This document shows, piece by piece, positions 52,646 through 61,690 of a stretch of 64,000 nucleotides of DNA (position 1 is the stretch's first letter; each line of letters starts with the position of its first letter). Under the pieces are notes generated by a model. The model searched no databases. It was not told the origin of the DNA and saw only the letters and a program-made list of their open reading frames with translations. Location of the stretch: NCBI RefSeq assembly GCF_020733705.1, contig NZ_JAJFZM010000017.1:616356-680355 (forward strand). The letters are read 5' to 3'. The position numbers and the translations under genes are program-made. This stretch comes from Nocardia australiensis. GTDB taxonomy: Bacteria; Actinomycetota; Actinomycetes; Mycobacteriales; Mycobacteriaceae.

Positions 52646-53013
52646 ACCCAGCAGCATCGCCACAAGAGAACAGACGTCGGTTGGAGCGTGTCGGACCACA
52701 GCAGCTTCTCCTGCTCGGCGCGGACGTCCGGGGTGAGCGTCCCGGCGTGGCACGACGCCGGGCAAGGCTCTGCGGCACGCCGTTACCCGGGTGGATGTCG
52801 GACCTGGCCAAGCCGCGACAGTAGCACGCGTCGGTGTTGTCTGCGGCTGGGCTGATCGAGAGCCAGTGGTATCGCAATGCCATGCGGCACGAGGTGAAAA
52901 CGCTCGGTGCCGTATTGCTTCACGGCAGCGGTACAGGCATGGCTTAGCAACTGCACCGCCGCCGCGGTAATTTGCCGCTCCGATCCGGAATTCGGTGCGG
53001 TTCCGGCTCATAC
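52646..53013. other. Stretch with only gene remnants
   Basis: About 370 bases. A plus-strand frame at 52821-52946 reads VLSAAGLIESQWYRNAMRHE, then VKTLGAVLLHGSGTGMA and a stop, which looks like the tail of some enzyme, but nothing precedes it. No other structure seen. Confidence 0.35.
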
Positions 53014-53850
53014 TCAGTCGATCCGCACTGCGTGTCCGGTGACCCGAATGCCGGTTGCGGCTGGATCGAGGTCGACCAGCAGCCGGCTCCGCCGACCCAT
53101 ATCGACGCCCTGGGTGATGGTGATTCGGCCAGATTCGGCATAACCGATGTCGCGGAGGTATCCGCCGAAGGCCGCCGCTGCGGCACCGGTTGCGGCGTCC
53201 TCGACGACTCCGCCGATGGGGAAGGGGTCGCGGGCCTGGAAGCGGCGGTCGTCCTCGTGCCAGAACAGGTGCACCGTCGTCCATCCGGCCTCGCGCATGA
53301 CTGCGCCGAGGGCGTCGAAGTCGTAGTCCAGGCCGGCCAGGCGTTCGCGGGATGCGGCGGCCAGCATCAGATGGTCGTTGCCGGCATAAGCCACCCAGGC
53401 AGGAAAGGCCGGATCGAGATCGGTTGGGTCCCAGCCGAGTGCTTCCAGCGTGTCGGAGATCTCGGTCGCGGTCGCCGCCCTGGAATGCGTTGCGACGCTG
53501 GTCAATGTCGCGGCCGGGTGATCGTCGGCGGTACTGGTCTCGACGACGATATCGCCGATGTTGGTTCGGAAATTCAGTGTGCCGGGACCGATGCGTTCGG
53601 TGAGTGCGACTGCGGTTGCGATGGTGGCGTGGCCACAGAAATCGACCTCGGCGAGCGCGCTGAAATAGCGAACCCGGTAGTGCCGGTCGCGTGTGCGGTT
53701 CAGGAAGGCAGTCTCCGAATAGCCGACCTTCCCGGCGATCCGCTGCATCTCGGAGTCGTCGAGTCCGGTCCCGTCGAGGACGACCCCGGCGGGGTTGCCG
53801 CCGGCCGGATCGGTACTGAATGCGGTGTAGCGCTGTACTTCGGTGCTCAT
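53014..53850 (-). CDS. PhzF-family isomerase/epimerase-like enzyme
   Basis: 278 residues. RYTAFSTDPAGGNPAGVVLD is the family start; the conserved Glu lies in KVGYSETAFLNRT, followed by VDFCGHATIATAVAL and VVEDAATGAAAAAFGGYLRD. PhzF enzymes isomerise trans-2,3-dihydro-3-hydroxyanthranilate in phenazine synthesis, but most members are of unknown substrate. It is divergent from a LysR regulator, with a palindrome between. ATG at 53850; a longer start (MRHMST) is possible. Confidence 0.92.
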   Translation of the reverse strand: MSTEVQRYTAFSTDPAGGNPAGVVLDGTGLDDSEMQRIAGKVGYSETAFLNRTRDRHYRVRYFSALAEVDFCGHATIATAVALTERIGPGTLNFRTNIGDIVVETSTADDHPAATLTSVATHSRAATATEISDTLEALGWDPTDLDPAFPAWVAYAGNDHLMLAAASRERLAGLDYDFDALGAVMREAGWTTVHLFWHEDDRRFQARDPFPIGGVVEDAATGAAAAAFGGYLRDIGYAESGRITITQGVDMGRRSRLLVDLDPAATGIRVTGHAVRID

Positions 53851-53899
53851 ATGTCTCATGCTCGCATCGCGCGACGATCGAGTCCAACGATGTATTTTG

Positions 53900-53917
53900 A
53901 TATTCTCCATCGAATAT
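53900..53917. promoter_or_regulatory. LysR-type binding site between phzF-like and lysR
   Basis: ATATTCTCCATCGAATAT: inverted arms ATATTC/GAATAT, in the divergent promoter region, 19 bases before the regulator ATG and 50 before the PhzF start. Confidence 0.65.
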
Positions 53918-53935
53918 TTCGATAGCATCGCCGGT

Positions 53936-54811
53936 ATGGACACCCGGGTACTCGCCACCTTCGTCGCACTCGCGAGGAGCGGCAGTTTCACTGCGACCGC
54001 GGCCGAATTACACCTCGCCCAGTCGACGGTGACCGCACACATCAAGACGTTGGAGACCGAGCTCGGGCTGCGGCTGTTCGATCGGTTGCGGCTCGGCGCG
54101 ACGCTGACCGACGCGGGGCGGCGGACCCTGGAGAAAGCCGGTCTGGTCCTCGATGCCGAGGCAGCGCTGCGCGCCGATCCGGATGTAGCCGGCCCGATCC
54201 AAGGCACGGTCGGCATCGTGGCGCCGGAATCCCTGTGCGGGCACCTGCTTCCCGGAGTGATCGCGGCGTTGCAACGACGTCATCCGGGGGTCGAGGTCAT
54301 GCTGTCGCCGGCGGGCACGGCCGACGCGGCCGACGCGCTACGTACCGGCCGCTATGCGCTCGCACTGATGCTCGAGCCGTCGCTCGAGGCGCCCGATCTC
54401 GTTGTCGATCAGCTGGGCACCCTCGAACTCGCATTCGTTACCGATCGGCGGCAATCGGTGACAGCGCAATCGTGGGCGGAGTTGGCGGAGCAGCGATGGT
54501 TCCTACTCGAAGAGGGCTGCACCTACAGCGACGAGGTCGCTCGGTGCCTGCGGGACAGTGCGGCAGTGGTTCGCACGACTCGGTTGGGCAGTATCGAGGC
54601 CGCCCGGGCCTGCGTCGCGGCTGGACTCGGACTGGCCGTACTGCCCGTTTTCGCCGTCGACGAGCGGCGGCTGGCTCGTTTCCCCGGGCCGGCGATCGTC
54701 GAACCCGGATTGCTGCTGGTCCGTCACCGCCGCCGGTCGATGGGCCGCGCGCTCGACGCGGTGATCGAGGAAATCCGGCGCGGTGCAACGAAGCTGCTTT
54801 CCGGCGGGTAA
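53936..54811 (+). CDS. LysR-family transcriptional regulator
   Basis: 291 residues. The HTH MDTRVLATFVALARSGSFTA, then TAAELHLAQSTVTAHIKTLE with LGLRLFDRLRLG, is classical; the effector domain starts about residue 90 (GTVGIVAPESLCGHLLPGVI). Divergent from the PhzF-like gene, which it most likely controls. ATG at 53936 chosen because it sits at the conserved start of the HTH. Confidence 0.93.
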   Translation: MDTRVLATFVALARSGSFTATAAELHLAQSTVTAHIKTLETELGLRLFDRLRLGATLTDAGRRTLEKAGLVLDAEAALRADPDVAGPIQGTVGIVAPESLCGHLLPGVIAALQRRHPGVEVMLSPAGTADAADALRTGRYALALMLEPSLEAPDLVVDQLGTLELAFVTDRRQSVTAQSWAELAEQRWFLLEEGCTYSDEVARCLRDSAAVVRTTRLGSIEAARACVAAGLGLAVLPVFAVDERRLARFPGPAIVEPGLLLVRHRRRSMGRALDAVIEEIRRGATKLLSGG

Positions 54812-54985
54812 GCGATCACAGCATCAAGCTGGTCGGTGCCGACCCTGTGCGCCTGGACATGCCGGGCTGGATCGCACAAGACCTCGGCGAGCCAGGCTGA
54901 GCGTGACGCTCTGTGCGCGCAGACCTTCCGCGCGACCTACGCCGACGGCACGCGGCGCAGGAATTCGACGAAGAATAGCTGGAAG

Positions 54986-55925
54986 TCACTGGCGCACAAC
55001 CGCTCCGCGACGGTTGTTGGTGCGGGGGCCGAGGATTCGCACCGCGGCCGCCATGGCCACCAGCAGGGCAGCAGAGCCCGCGTACAGAGGTCCGGCGCCC
55101 ACCGCCGACAGGACGGTCAGCGCGCAGAACGGCAGGACGGTGGCGACCAGGCGGGATGCGGCGTAGGGCAGGCCGATGGCGATGCTGCGGCGGGCAGTGT
55201 GGAAGAGCTCGGTTTGGTAGATGTGGGTGAAGTTGGATTGCATGATTCCCGCGGTGGAGCTGGCCAGGCCGAACGCGATAGCGAGCAGCGGCGAGGCGGT
55301 CAGGCCGAAGGCCACTCCCGATCCGGCGACCGCCAGGGTGGCCGCGACGAGCAGGGTGCGGCGTTCGAAGCGCTCGGCGCAGAACACCGAGAACAGGGAG
55401 CCGAGCGGATAGCCCAGCCCGATCAAGGCCGCGTACACAGTGAGTGCGACGGGTCGATCCCCTTGTGCTGCAGGACGATCGGAGCGACGGAGGCGAAGCA
55501 GTAGAAGCCGATCGGGCCGAGGATCTGCATCGTCCACAGCAACACCGCCCGCGCCCGCTACCGATCATCCGAGCGAGCCACGGGCGGGGCCTTGTCCGGT
55601 TCGAGGGCCGTCGATTCGACCGGCGCGCTACCGATTTCGCGCTCGATGCGCGCCAGCGCGGCCGTGGCGTCGGCCGTTCGACCGGTGGCCGCCAGCCAGC
55701 GCGGGGATTCGGGCAATCGCCGACGCAGCAGCCACAGCGTGATCGCTCCGACGCCGGCGAATACGAGCAGCCAACGCCAACCGGCGATGCCGAACAAGGG
55801 ACCGTTGGCCAGCTTCGCCAGGATTCCCGCTATCGGGACGGCGGTGAAGCCGAGGGTATAGCTCCAGGCGATATAGCGCCCACGCCCGCGCCGGGGCAGC
55901 AGCTCGGCCAGGTAGGTGTCGTGCT
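54986..55925 (-). pseudogene. MFS sugar-porter-like transporter, 5'-truncated, with a stop and a frameshift
   Basis: The frame from about 55925 down reads DTYLAELLPRRGRGRYIAWS, then LGFTAVPIAGILAKLANGPL, an MFS loop plus TM helices of the SP/AAHS type. At 55566 an in-frame TAG interrupts SDDR/RARAVLLWTMQILGPIGF, and near 55440 a base is missing (HSL/VYAALIGLGYPLGSLFSV). It ends GPRTNNRRGAVVRQ at 54986. The N-terminal six helices are gone, replaced by the end of the saccharopine-dehydrogenase-like gene. Confidence 0.82.
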
Positions 55926-55931
55926 GTCGAC

Positions 55932-57023
55932 CTACTCGACGATGAGGTAGGACCCGCCGCAGGCTTCGGCAAGGGCGGGACCGAACAGGGCTGCCGGGGT
56001 GTGGGCGCCGGGTTTGCCCTCGCCGGCGAGCAGGCGGCGGGCGATCTCGGCGGGCACGGCGCCGGTGTAGGCGTGTGCCTCGCCGACGCGCAGCCAGCCT
56101 TCCCTGGTCGTGCCGTCGGCCCAACGCAGGTGCGCGTGGCCCCAGGAGTACTCACGAGGTTGCTTGCGGCCCTTGACCTTCACCCGGGCGAGCCGCCGCT
56201 TGGCGAACGCACGGATGGGAGCGATCGCCAGCGCCGCGGTCGCCGGCGGCAGGACCACACGGAAGATCGGCGACGACGGTGCTTCGCTCGAGGCGGCGAC
56301 CACCGATGCCGCCCCGCTCGCCCTTTGGGCCGCTATCAGTTCACGGAGCGGGACGCTCGCGGTCGTGACTTCGGTGCCGTCGGGCAGGGTGAGGCGCACC
56401 GGGTCGCCACCGATCCGCATCGCCACGAGACGTCCATGCGTATAACGGCGTCCTTGGTATCGTCCGCCGCCCTCGACGCCCGGCAGACCGTCGAGGAGAG
56501 TTCCGGCGAGGGCCTCGCCGAGCGGTCCCGGCTCGAGCTCGACCGCGGGCACCATGTCGACCCGGACCAGGGTCGGTGCGGGGCGGCCTTCGCACAGCTT
56601 GACGACGACACTCTCGGTGGCCGTCACACCGAACCCGGCACCCGTCACCAGGGTGCGGCCTGCGGCGGTGGCCGCACCTGCCATACCGAGCAGGGCGGAC
56701 ACGGCGGCGACATCGTTGGCGAGGTCGATGTAATCGCTGCCCGGCAGACAGGCTTCGACGAGCGCGGGTGCCGTCGCGGTGAAAGGCCCGACCGTATTGA
56801 TGACCACGGCCGGTTGCCGCCGCCGGATCTCGGCCGCCATCGCGTCGAGCGAATCGGCGACCACGGTGCGGCCGTTGCCGATTCGTGCCGCGACTTGCGA
56901 CAGGCGAGTAGCGTCGCGGTCGACCAGCACGGGTGAGAGACCCCGGGCGATCAATGCGGTGGCGATCATGCGTGCGCTGCGGCCGGTGCCGCCCAGGATC
57001 CAGACCTCGGTGTTCATCGTCAT
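55932..57023 (-). CDS. Saccharopine-dehydrogenase-like NAD(P)-binding protein
   Basis: 363 residues. EVWILGGTGRSARMIATALI is the Rossmann loop, with AVVINTVGPFTATAPALVEA and DYIDLANDVAAVSALL as the next family motifs (trans-acting enoyl reductase/saccharopine dehydrogenase fold). The C-terminal half RKQPREYSWGHAHLRWADGT is typical of the actinobacterial branch. The ATG overlaps the stop of the alcohol dehydrogenase upstream (ATGA), so the two are coupled and controlled by the divergent TetR. Substrate unknown. Confidence 0.87.
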   Translation of the reverse strand: MTMNTEVWILGGTGRSARMIATALIARGLSPVLVDRDATRLSQVAARIGNGRTVVADSLDAMAAEIRRRQPAVVINTVGPFTATAPALVEACLPGSDYIDLANDVAAVSALLGMAGAATAAGRTLVTGAGFGVTATESVVVKLCEGRPAPTLVRVDMVPAVELEPGPLGEALAGTLLDGLPGVEGGGRYQGRRYTHGRLVAMRIGGDPVRLTLPDGTEVTTASVPLRELIAAQRASGAASVVAASSEAPSSPIFRVVLPPATAALAIAPIRAFAKRRLARVKVKGRKQPREYSWGHAHLRWADGTTREGWLRVGEAHAYTGAVPAEIARRLLAGEGKPGAHTPAALFGPALAEACGGSYLIVE

Positions 57024-57967
57024 CGCCCTTGCTCGGTCGTGATGATGAGCTTGCCGCCCTTGCTCGTGCCGGTGCGTTCGAGTTCGGTGAGCGCGGGGAT
57101 CGCCGACGTGAGCGGCACCGTACGGGCGATCGGCAGTCGTAATACGCCCTGGCCCGCGGCTTGCGCGACCGCTTCGAGGTCCTCAGTGACGGGTTGGGCG
57201 ATCATGACCCGGAAGGGTCCCGGCAGAGCGCTGCGCGCGAATTTCGCCGGCGTGGGGTTGATGTCGATGATGCGGCCGCCTGGCTTCAACAGCGTCCGCG
57301 CCACCTTGGCGGGAAGCGTGCCCGCGGTGTCGAAGACGAGATCGAATCGTCCGCGCAGCGGTGCGGAATCGAAGTCGAAGTCGACGATCGGGTCGATACC
57401 GAGGTCACGAGCGTCTCGCACGGCGGTGGCGCGGCAGCTGCCGCCGACCGAGGTACCGTGTACCAGGGCGATCTGAGCGGCCGCCCGGCCCACTCCGCCG
57501 AGACAGCCGTGGATGAAAATAGCTTGCCCCGCTTGCAGATTCGCCTTGCCGATCAGGGCCTGGTAGGCGGTGACGCCGACGGTCGGGATCGTGGCGGCAT
57601 CCTCGAAGGAGAGCCCCGCGGGTTTGATCACGACCCCTTGTTCCTCGGCGAGGACCATCTCGGCGAAGGCGCCCGGCGTTTTGAGCGGCGCCGCGCCGAG
57701 CACTTCATCCCCGACGCCGAGCCGGGTGACCCCGTCGCCGACCGCTTCGACCACGCCCGCGAAGTCGTGGCCGACCCCGCGCGGGAAGCTGCGGCCGGTC
57801 ACCACCTTCATTTGGCCACTGCGGATCTTCCAGTCCATCGGGTTGGCTGCCGCCGCGTGGACGCGTATCAGGACTTCGCCGGCACCGGGCCGGGGCGGAT
57901 CGATGTCCTCGAGCTGCATGACCTCCGGGCCGCCGTAGCGGTGGTACTGGATGCTTTTCATGGTCAT
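57020..57967 (-). CDS. NAD(P)-dependent MDR alcohol dehydrogenase/quinone reductase
   Basis: 315 residues from the ATG at 57967 (MTMKSIQYHRYGGPEVMQLE). ANPMDWKIRSGQMKVVTGRS is typical of zinc-free MDR enzymes (RTN4IP1/quinone reductase type); IFIHGCLGGVGRAAAQIALV is the cofactor loop. Upstream lie three tandem operator repeats shared with the divergent TetR. Probably reduces quinones or enones in a stress response. Confidence 0.9.
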   Translation of the reverse strand: MTMKSIQYHRYGGPEVMQLEDIDPPRPGAGEVLIRVHAAAANPMDWKIRSGQMKVVTGRSFPRGVGHDFAGVVEAVGDGVTRLGVGDEVLGAAPLKTPGAFAEMVLAEEQGVVIKPAGLSFEDAATIPTVGVTAYQALIGKANLQAGQAIFIHGCLGGVGRAAAQIALVHGTSVGGSCRATAVRDARDLGIDPIVDFDFDSAPLRGRFDLVFDTAGTLPAKVARTLLKPGGRIIDINPTPAKFARSALPGPFRVMIAQPVTEDLEAVAQAAGQGVLRLPIARTVPLTSAIPALTELERTGTSKGGKLIITTEQGR

Positions 57968-57987
57968 TTCGGACCCCCACAAAGAGT

Positions 57988-58061
57988 TGATGTCATTAGG
58001 TGACATCACTCTAGCAAGCGATGTCACCTAATGACATGGCTGGTGTCATCGAGTGACATCA
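57988..58061. promoter_or_regulatory. Three tandem TetR operators
   Basis: Site 1 ATGTCATTAGGTGACAT inside 57988-58008, site 2 ATGTCACCTAATGACAT inside 58020-58038, site 3 GTGTCATCGAGTGACAT inside 58043-58061. Each is a near-perfect inverted repeat of the form TGTCA-N7-TGACA. They fill the 113-base divergent promoter between the ADH and tetR genes, which suggests cooperative repression. Confidence 0.85.
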
Positions 58062-58080
58062 CTGCCGGTAGACTCACGGC

Positions 58081-58656
58081 ATGGGACGGTGGGAACCCGG
58101 AGCGGGCGGCCGATTGCGTGAGGCCGCGCTGGCGCTGTATCTGGAACGTGGCTTCGAGCAGACGATGGTGGCCGACATCGCCGAGCGGGCCGGTGTCACC
58201 GCCCGTACGTTCTTCCGCCACTTCGCCGACAAGCGCGAGGTCCTCTTCGACGGATCCTCCGCGTTGGAGGAGCAGGCGCTCGCCGCCCTGGAGGCGGCAC
58301 CGGCGTCGACATCGGCGCTGGACGCCATCGCGCTCGCATTGGACGCGGTGGTCGAAATGATCGGTGGCGATCGGGATTTCGCGCGGAAACGGCAGGCGGT
58401 AATCGCGGCCAATGCCGAACTACGGGAACGTGAGCTGATCAAGCTCGCGTCGATCTCGACCGCCCTGGCCGGAGGACTGCGGCTGCGCGGCGTCGGCGGG
58501 CCCGAGGCGAACCTGGCCGCCGAGACCGGTGTCGCCGTCTACCGCGTCGCCTTCGGACGATGGATCGATGCCGACGAGGAGGGCGACCTGCGCGATGCCA
58601 TCCGCGAGTCGCTGACCCAGCTACGAGCCTTGACCGCCGCCCCCACCATCGAATGA
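58081..58656 (+). CDS. TetR-family regulator of the ADH operon
   Basis: 191 residues. HTH LREAALALYLERGFEQTMVA, then DIAERAGVTARTFFRHFADK. The C-terminal domain is ALDAVVEMIGGDRDFARKRQ, followed by TGVAVYRVAFGRWIDADEEG, shared with the fragment at 63.45-63.67 kb. Start at ATG directly after the third operator. Divergent from the ADH. Confidence 0.93.
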   Translation: MGRWEPGAGGRLREAALALYLERGFEQTMVADIAERAGVTARTFFRHFADKREVLFDGSSALEEQALAALEAAPASTSALDAIALALDAVVEMIGGDRDFARKRQAVIAANAELRERELIKLASISTALAGGLRLRGVGGPEANLAAETGVAVYRVAFGRWIDADEEGDLRDAIRESLTQLRALTAAPTIE

Positions 58657-58704
58657 CGAAGCACGGACCGGCACACAGGCGTGCCAGAGGAGCAGACTGG
58701 AAGC

Positions 58705-59547
58705 ATGGGGCGAAACGATCTCGGCGCTGTCCTGCGCGAGCTGCGGGAAGGTGTCGAGCCGGAGACTGTGGGGTTTGCCGTCCAGGGGCGGCGTCGAACT
58801 CGGGGGCTGCGCCGCGAGGAACTCGGTGAGCTGGCAGGCGTTTCCGCGGACTACATCCGGCGATTGGAACAGGGACGCGCCCGCCCGTCGCTCGCGGTGG
58901 TGAACGCCGTTGCGCGGGCGCTGCGGCTGGCACCCGCGCAGTACGAGTGGCTCTGCGCACTCGCCGGGTATGCCGCGGCCGACGGGCACGTGCCGACCGA
59001 GCTGACGCCCGGCGCCGGTCGGCTCCTGGAACGAGTGGGCGGGGCCGCGGTGTGCGTGTGCGATGCCGGATGGAATGTGGTCGGCTGGAATGCCGCGTGG
59101 GCCAATCTGCGGTGCGGGGAGCCGACCGGGCACCGGTGGGACGGAAATGTCGTGTGGCGCACCTTCGGCGACGCGCCCAGCCGGGTCAGCCGGACAACGG
59201 CGGATGCCGCACGTTTCGACTCCATGCTCGTCTCCCGGCTGCGGACCGCGTCGCTGCGTTATCCGGCCGACGCCTCGCTCGCCGCGCTGGTGGACGAACT
59301 GCGCACCGCCTCCGGCCGATTCGATCGGCTGTGGCGGACGACGGGAAACACCGTGGCACAAGCAGACTCAGCGGTACTCGGCCACCCGGACCTGGGCGAT
59401 ATCGCACTGGACTGCGACCTGCTCGCGGTTCCGCACGGCGATCTGGTGGCCATGGTCTTCACCGCGCGACCGGGTTCCGCCGATGCGGACCGGCTCGGTG
59501 AGATCGTGGACGGCTCCCGCACCGTGGGCCGGATCGGCCCAGGCTAA
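58705..59547 (+). CDS. MmyB-like XRE transcriptional regulator
   Basis: 280 residues. VQGRRRTRGLRREELGELAG, then VSADYIRRLEQGRARPSL is the HTH, followed by the MmyB-like ligand domain (AAVCVCDAGWNVVGWNAAWA, then WRTFGDAPSRVS). MmyB domains bind fatty acid-like ligands; these regulators often sit beside oxidoreductases. The SnoaL-like gene starts 28 bases downstream. Confidence 0.92.
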   Translation: MGRNDLGAVLRELREGVEPETVGFAVQGRRRTRGLRREELGELAGVSADYIRRLEQGRARPSLAVVNAVARALRLAPAQYEWLCALAGYAAADGHVPTELTPGAGRLLERVGGAAVCVCDAGWNVVGWNAAWANLRCGEPTGHRWDGNVVWRTFGDAPSRVSRTTADAARFDSMLVSRLRTASLRYPADASLAALVDELRTASGRFDRLWRTTGNTVAQADSAVLGHPDLGDIALDCDLLAVPHGDLVAMVFTARPGSADADRLGEIVDGSRTVGRIGPG

Positions 59548-59575
59548 GCGCGGGCCTGGCGGGCAGGCTGGTGTC

Positions 59576-59968
59576 ATGCCGACCAACGACATGGAAAACA
59601 CTGCGAGTACCGGCGTGCTGCGCCGGATGGAAAAGGCCATGAACGACCACGATCTCGACGCCTTGGCCGACTGCTTCGCCGAAGACTTCCGCTCGGATGT
59701 ACCCGTCCACCCGGCACGGAGCTTCACCGGCCGCGACCGCATGCGCAGCAACTGGGCGGGCATCTTCGCCAACGTTCCCGATCTCACCGTGACGGTGCTG
59801 GCCTCGGCCGTCGATGACGACCACGTGTGGAGCGAGTGGGAAATGCGGGGCACAACGGTGACGGCCGAACAGTACCTGACACGGGGCGTGGCCATCTTGC
59901 ACGTGCGCGATGACCGCATCACCTCGGTGCGCTTCTACCTCGACCAGGTCGACAAGGACGAGGCCTGA
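59576..59968 (+). CDS. SnoaL-like (NTF2-fold) protein
   Basis: 130 residues. MEKAMNDHDLDALADCFAED, then RSFTGRDRMRSNWAGIFANV and EWEMRGTT is the NTF2-like SnoaL pattern: a small cone-shaped fold used as polyketide cyclase, isomerase or ligand-binding domain. Length fits. No substrate can be assigned. Directly downstream of the XRE regulator. Confidence 0.87.
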   Translation: MPTNDMENTASTGVLRRMEKAMNDHDLDALADCFAEDFRSDVPVHPARSFTGRDRMRSNWAGIFANVPDLTVTVLASAVDDDHVWSEWEMRGTTVTAEQYLTRGVAILHVRDDRITSVRFYLDQVDKDEA

Positions 59969-60043
59969 ACGAATGGCGTCTTCATGCCGTTGGTGTCGAG
60001 CGGGTCCCGCGAGGAACACCGCGCCAGGAAGGCGGCATTGGGG

Positions 60044-60994
60044 TTAGAGGGTGATGAAATCCAGGACGAGGCGGCCCCGCAGGCCGCCCTCGGCCAGCCG
60101 CCGATGTGCCCAGGCTGCCTGATCGGCCGGTAGCACGTCGGCCACCCGCAGCATCAACTCCCCCGCGCTTGCCTGGTCCCGCAATCGCAGCAGGCGTCCG
60201 TGGTCGGTGACCGCCCGGGTGACCAAGACCTTGTGCAGGTGGATACCTCGGTTGACCGGGCCGCCCCAACCACGGACGCCGACCAGCCCACCGCCGTCCC
60301 GGATCGCCGGAACGATCAGCGTGTGCAGCGCCGCGCCGTCGAGCAGTGCGTCCACACCGCCGGGCATCAGCGCGCGGAACCGGTCGGCGACATCGTCACC
60401 GCGTAGCACGATCGCATCCGCGCCCAGCTCGGTTACCAACTGTGCGTCGGCGGCCGCGGCATCGGCGAATACGCGGAGCCCGTCGCTCTTCGCCAGCTGC
60501 ACCGCGTACCCGCCGAAGGCGCCCGCGGCTCCGGTCACCGCGACGGTACTGCCGGCGGGCAGGGCGAGCAGGTCCAGCGCGAGCCGGGCGGTGAGGGCGT
60601 TCATCAGCAGTGTGGAAGCGGCCGGGAAGTCGGCGCCTGACGGGATCGGAACCACCGATTCCGCCTGCACCACAATGCTTTCGGCGTATGTCCCGCCGCG
60701 CGGGCCATAGGCGTCGACGAGGGCTACCATCGGGTCTCCGGGCCGGAGCGAGGTGTCGGTGTCCGGGCCGATCACCTCGACGATGCCCGCGGCGTCCATC
60801 CCGGGGACATACGGCCCGGGACGGCCCTTGAACCAGGCTCGCGCGGCTCCGGTGCGAAGCATGATGTCGGTGGGATTGACCGCCACCGCGTGCACGCGAA
60901 TTCGCACCTCACCGACGCCCGGATCCTGATCGGGCAATTCGACCACCCGCAGTACCTCGGGTCCGCCGAATTCGCTGAGGCCTATTGCCCGCAT
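60044..60994 (-). CDS. MDR quinone oxidoreductase (zeta-crystallin type)
   Basis: 316 residues from ATG at 60994 (MRAIGLSEFGGPEVLRVVEL). NPTDIMLRTGAARAWFKGRP and VAVTGAAGAFGGYAVQLAKS are the substrate-channel and cofactor motifs of NADPH:quinone reductases without zinc. A longer upstream frame lacks coding character. The gene has its own short leader and is convergent with the SnoaL-like gene. Confidence 0.92.
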   Translation of the reverse strand: MRAIGLSEFGGPEVLRVVELPDQDPGVGEVRIRVHAVAVNPTDIMLRTGAARAWFKGRPGPYVPGMDAAGIVEVIGPDTDTSLRPGDPMVALVDAYGPRGGTYAESIVVQAESVVPIPSGADFPAASTLLMNALTARLALDLLALPAGSTVAVTGAAGAFGGYAVQLAKSDGLRVFADAAAADAQLVTELGADAIVLRGDDVADRFRALMPGGVDALLDGAALHTLIVPAIRDGGGLVGVRGWGGPVNRGIHLHKVLVTRAVTDHGRLLRLRDQASAGELMLRVADVLPADQAAWAHRRLAEGGLRGRLVLDFITL

Positions 60995-61064
60995 GTCCTT
61001 GTCCCCACTCCTGGGTTCGTCACCGAACCGGCTGCTTTCCGCGCATTGTCGAGGGCATGGGCCG

Positions 61065-61556
61065 TCACTTCTCGGTGGGGATCGCGCCGGCCGCGGGGTT
61101 GCCAACCGACCATCGTGAGCTGACCCGGTTATGGCGAACCCGCCAGACGCGACCGTGATCGCGGACCAGGTCGGTCTCGAACCGGTTGCCCAGCAGCAGG
61201 TGGTCCTGGAATTCGACGGACGGTCCCTGGCTGGTTCGGTGGTGCTGCCCGATCAGGTAGCAGGTCAATGTCGCGGTGTCACCATCCACCAGCACGCGAA
61301 TGTTGGACAGGGCGTGGAAGGTGTCCATCGCCGTTCCCACCGTCTCCATCAAGGTGCGAACGACCTGTTCGCGGCCCACGTAGGGCTCGAACGCGTGGAT
61401 GCTGTGGTCGATACCGCCGAGGTCGAACACGGCGTCCTCGGTGAAAGCGGAACGCAACAGCTCCTCGTTGCCGAAGTCGATTCCTTCGACGAGCCGGGTT
61501 ACCGCGTCCACGATGCCGTCTCGGTCGGTGTACGCCGTCGCCTCGGTCAGATTCAT
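61065..61556 (-). CDS. SnoaL-like (NTF2-fold) protein under TetR control
   Basis: 163 residues. GIVDAVTRLVEGIDFGNEEL, then HAFEPYVGREQVVRTLMETV and ATLTCYLIGQHHR fit the SnoaL-like NTF2 fold seen in hydroxysteroid isomerase-like and scytalone dehydratase-like proteins. Divergent from tetR (61.7 kb) with two strong operator repeats between. Likely the only target gene together with the downstream quinone reductase (70 bases apart, same strand). Confidence 0.87.
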   Translation of the reverse strand: MNLTEATAYTDRDGIVDAVTRLVEGIDFGNEELLRSAFTEDAVFDLGGIDHSIHAFEPYVGREQVVRTLMETVGTAMDTFHALSNIRVLVDGDTATLTCYLIGQHHRTSQGPSVEFQDHLLLGNRFETDLVRDHGRVWRVRHNRVSSRWSVGNPAAGAIPTEK

Positions 61557-61604
61557 CGGAATTCCTTGTCTCGCTATCGAGCAGCGGACCGAAAGGCCCA
61601 CCGG

Positions 61605-61676
61605 GCCAACACCAACGTTGGCGTTGGTTACTCGAATGTACCGCTTCTTCTTGCCAACGGCAACGTTGGCGTTGGT
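61605..61676. promoter_or_regulatory. Two near-identical TetR operators
   Basis: 61605-61628 and 61653-61676 match at 22 of 24 bases; each ends CAACGTTGGCGTTGGT and begins GCCAAC, giving a palindrome centred on AACGTT. They lie between the divergent SnoaL-like gene and tetR, 48 bases apart centre to centre. Confidence 0.85.
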
Positions 61677-61690
61677 GATAATCTCGCCGC

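Noticed and set aside
54816..57023. Long plus-strand frames antisense to the MFS and saccharopine-like genes
   Set aside because: Their composition (Arg/Gly/Pro-rich) and lack of motifs mark them as high-GC shadows of the minus-strand genes.
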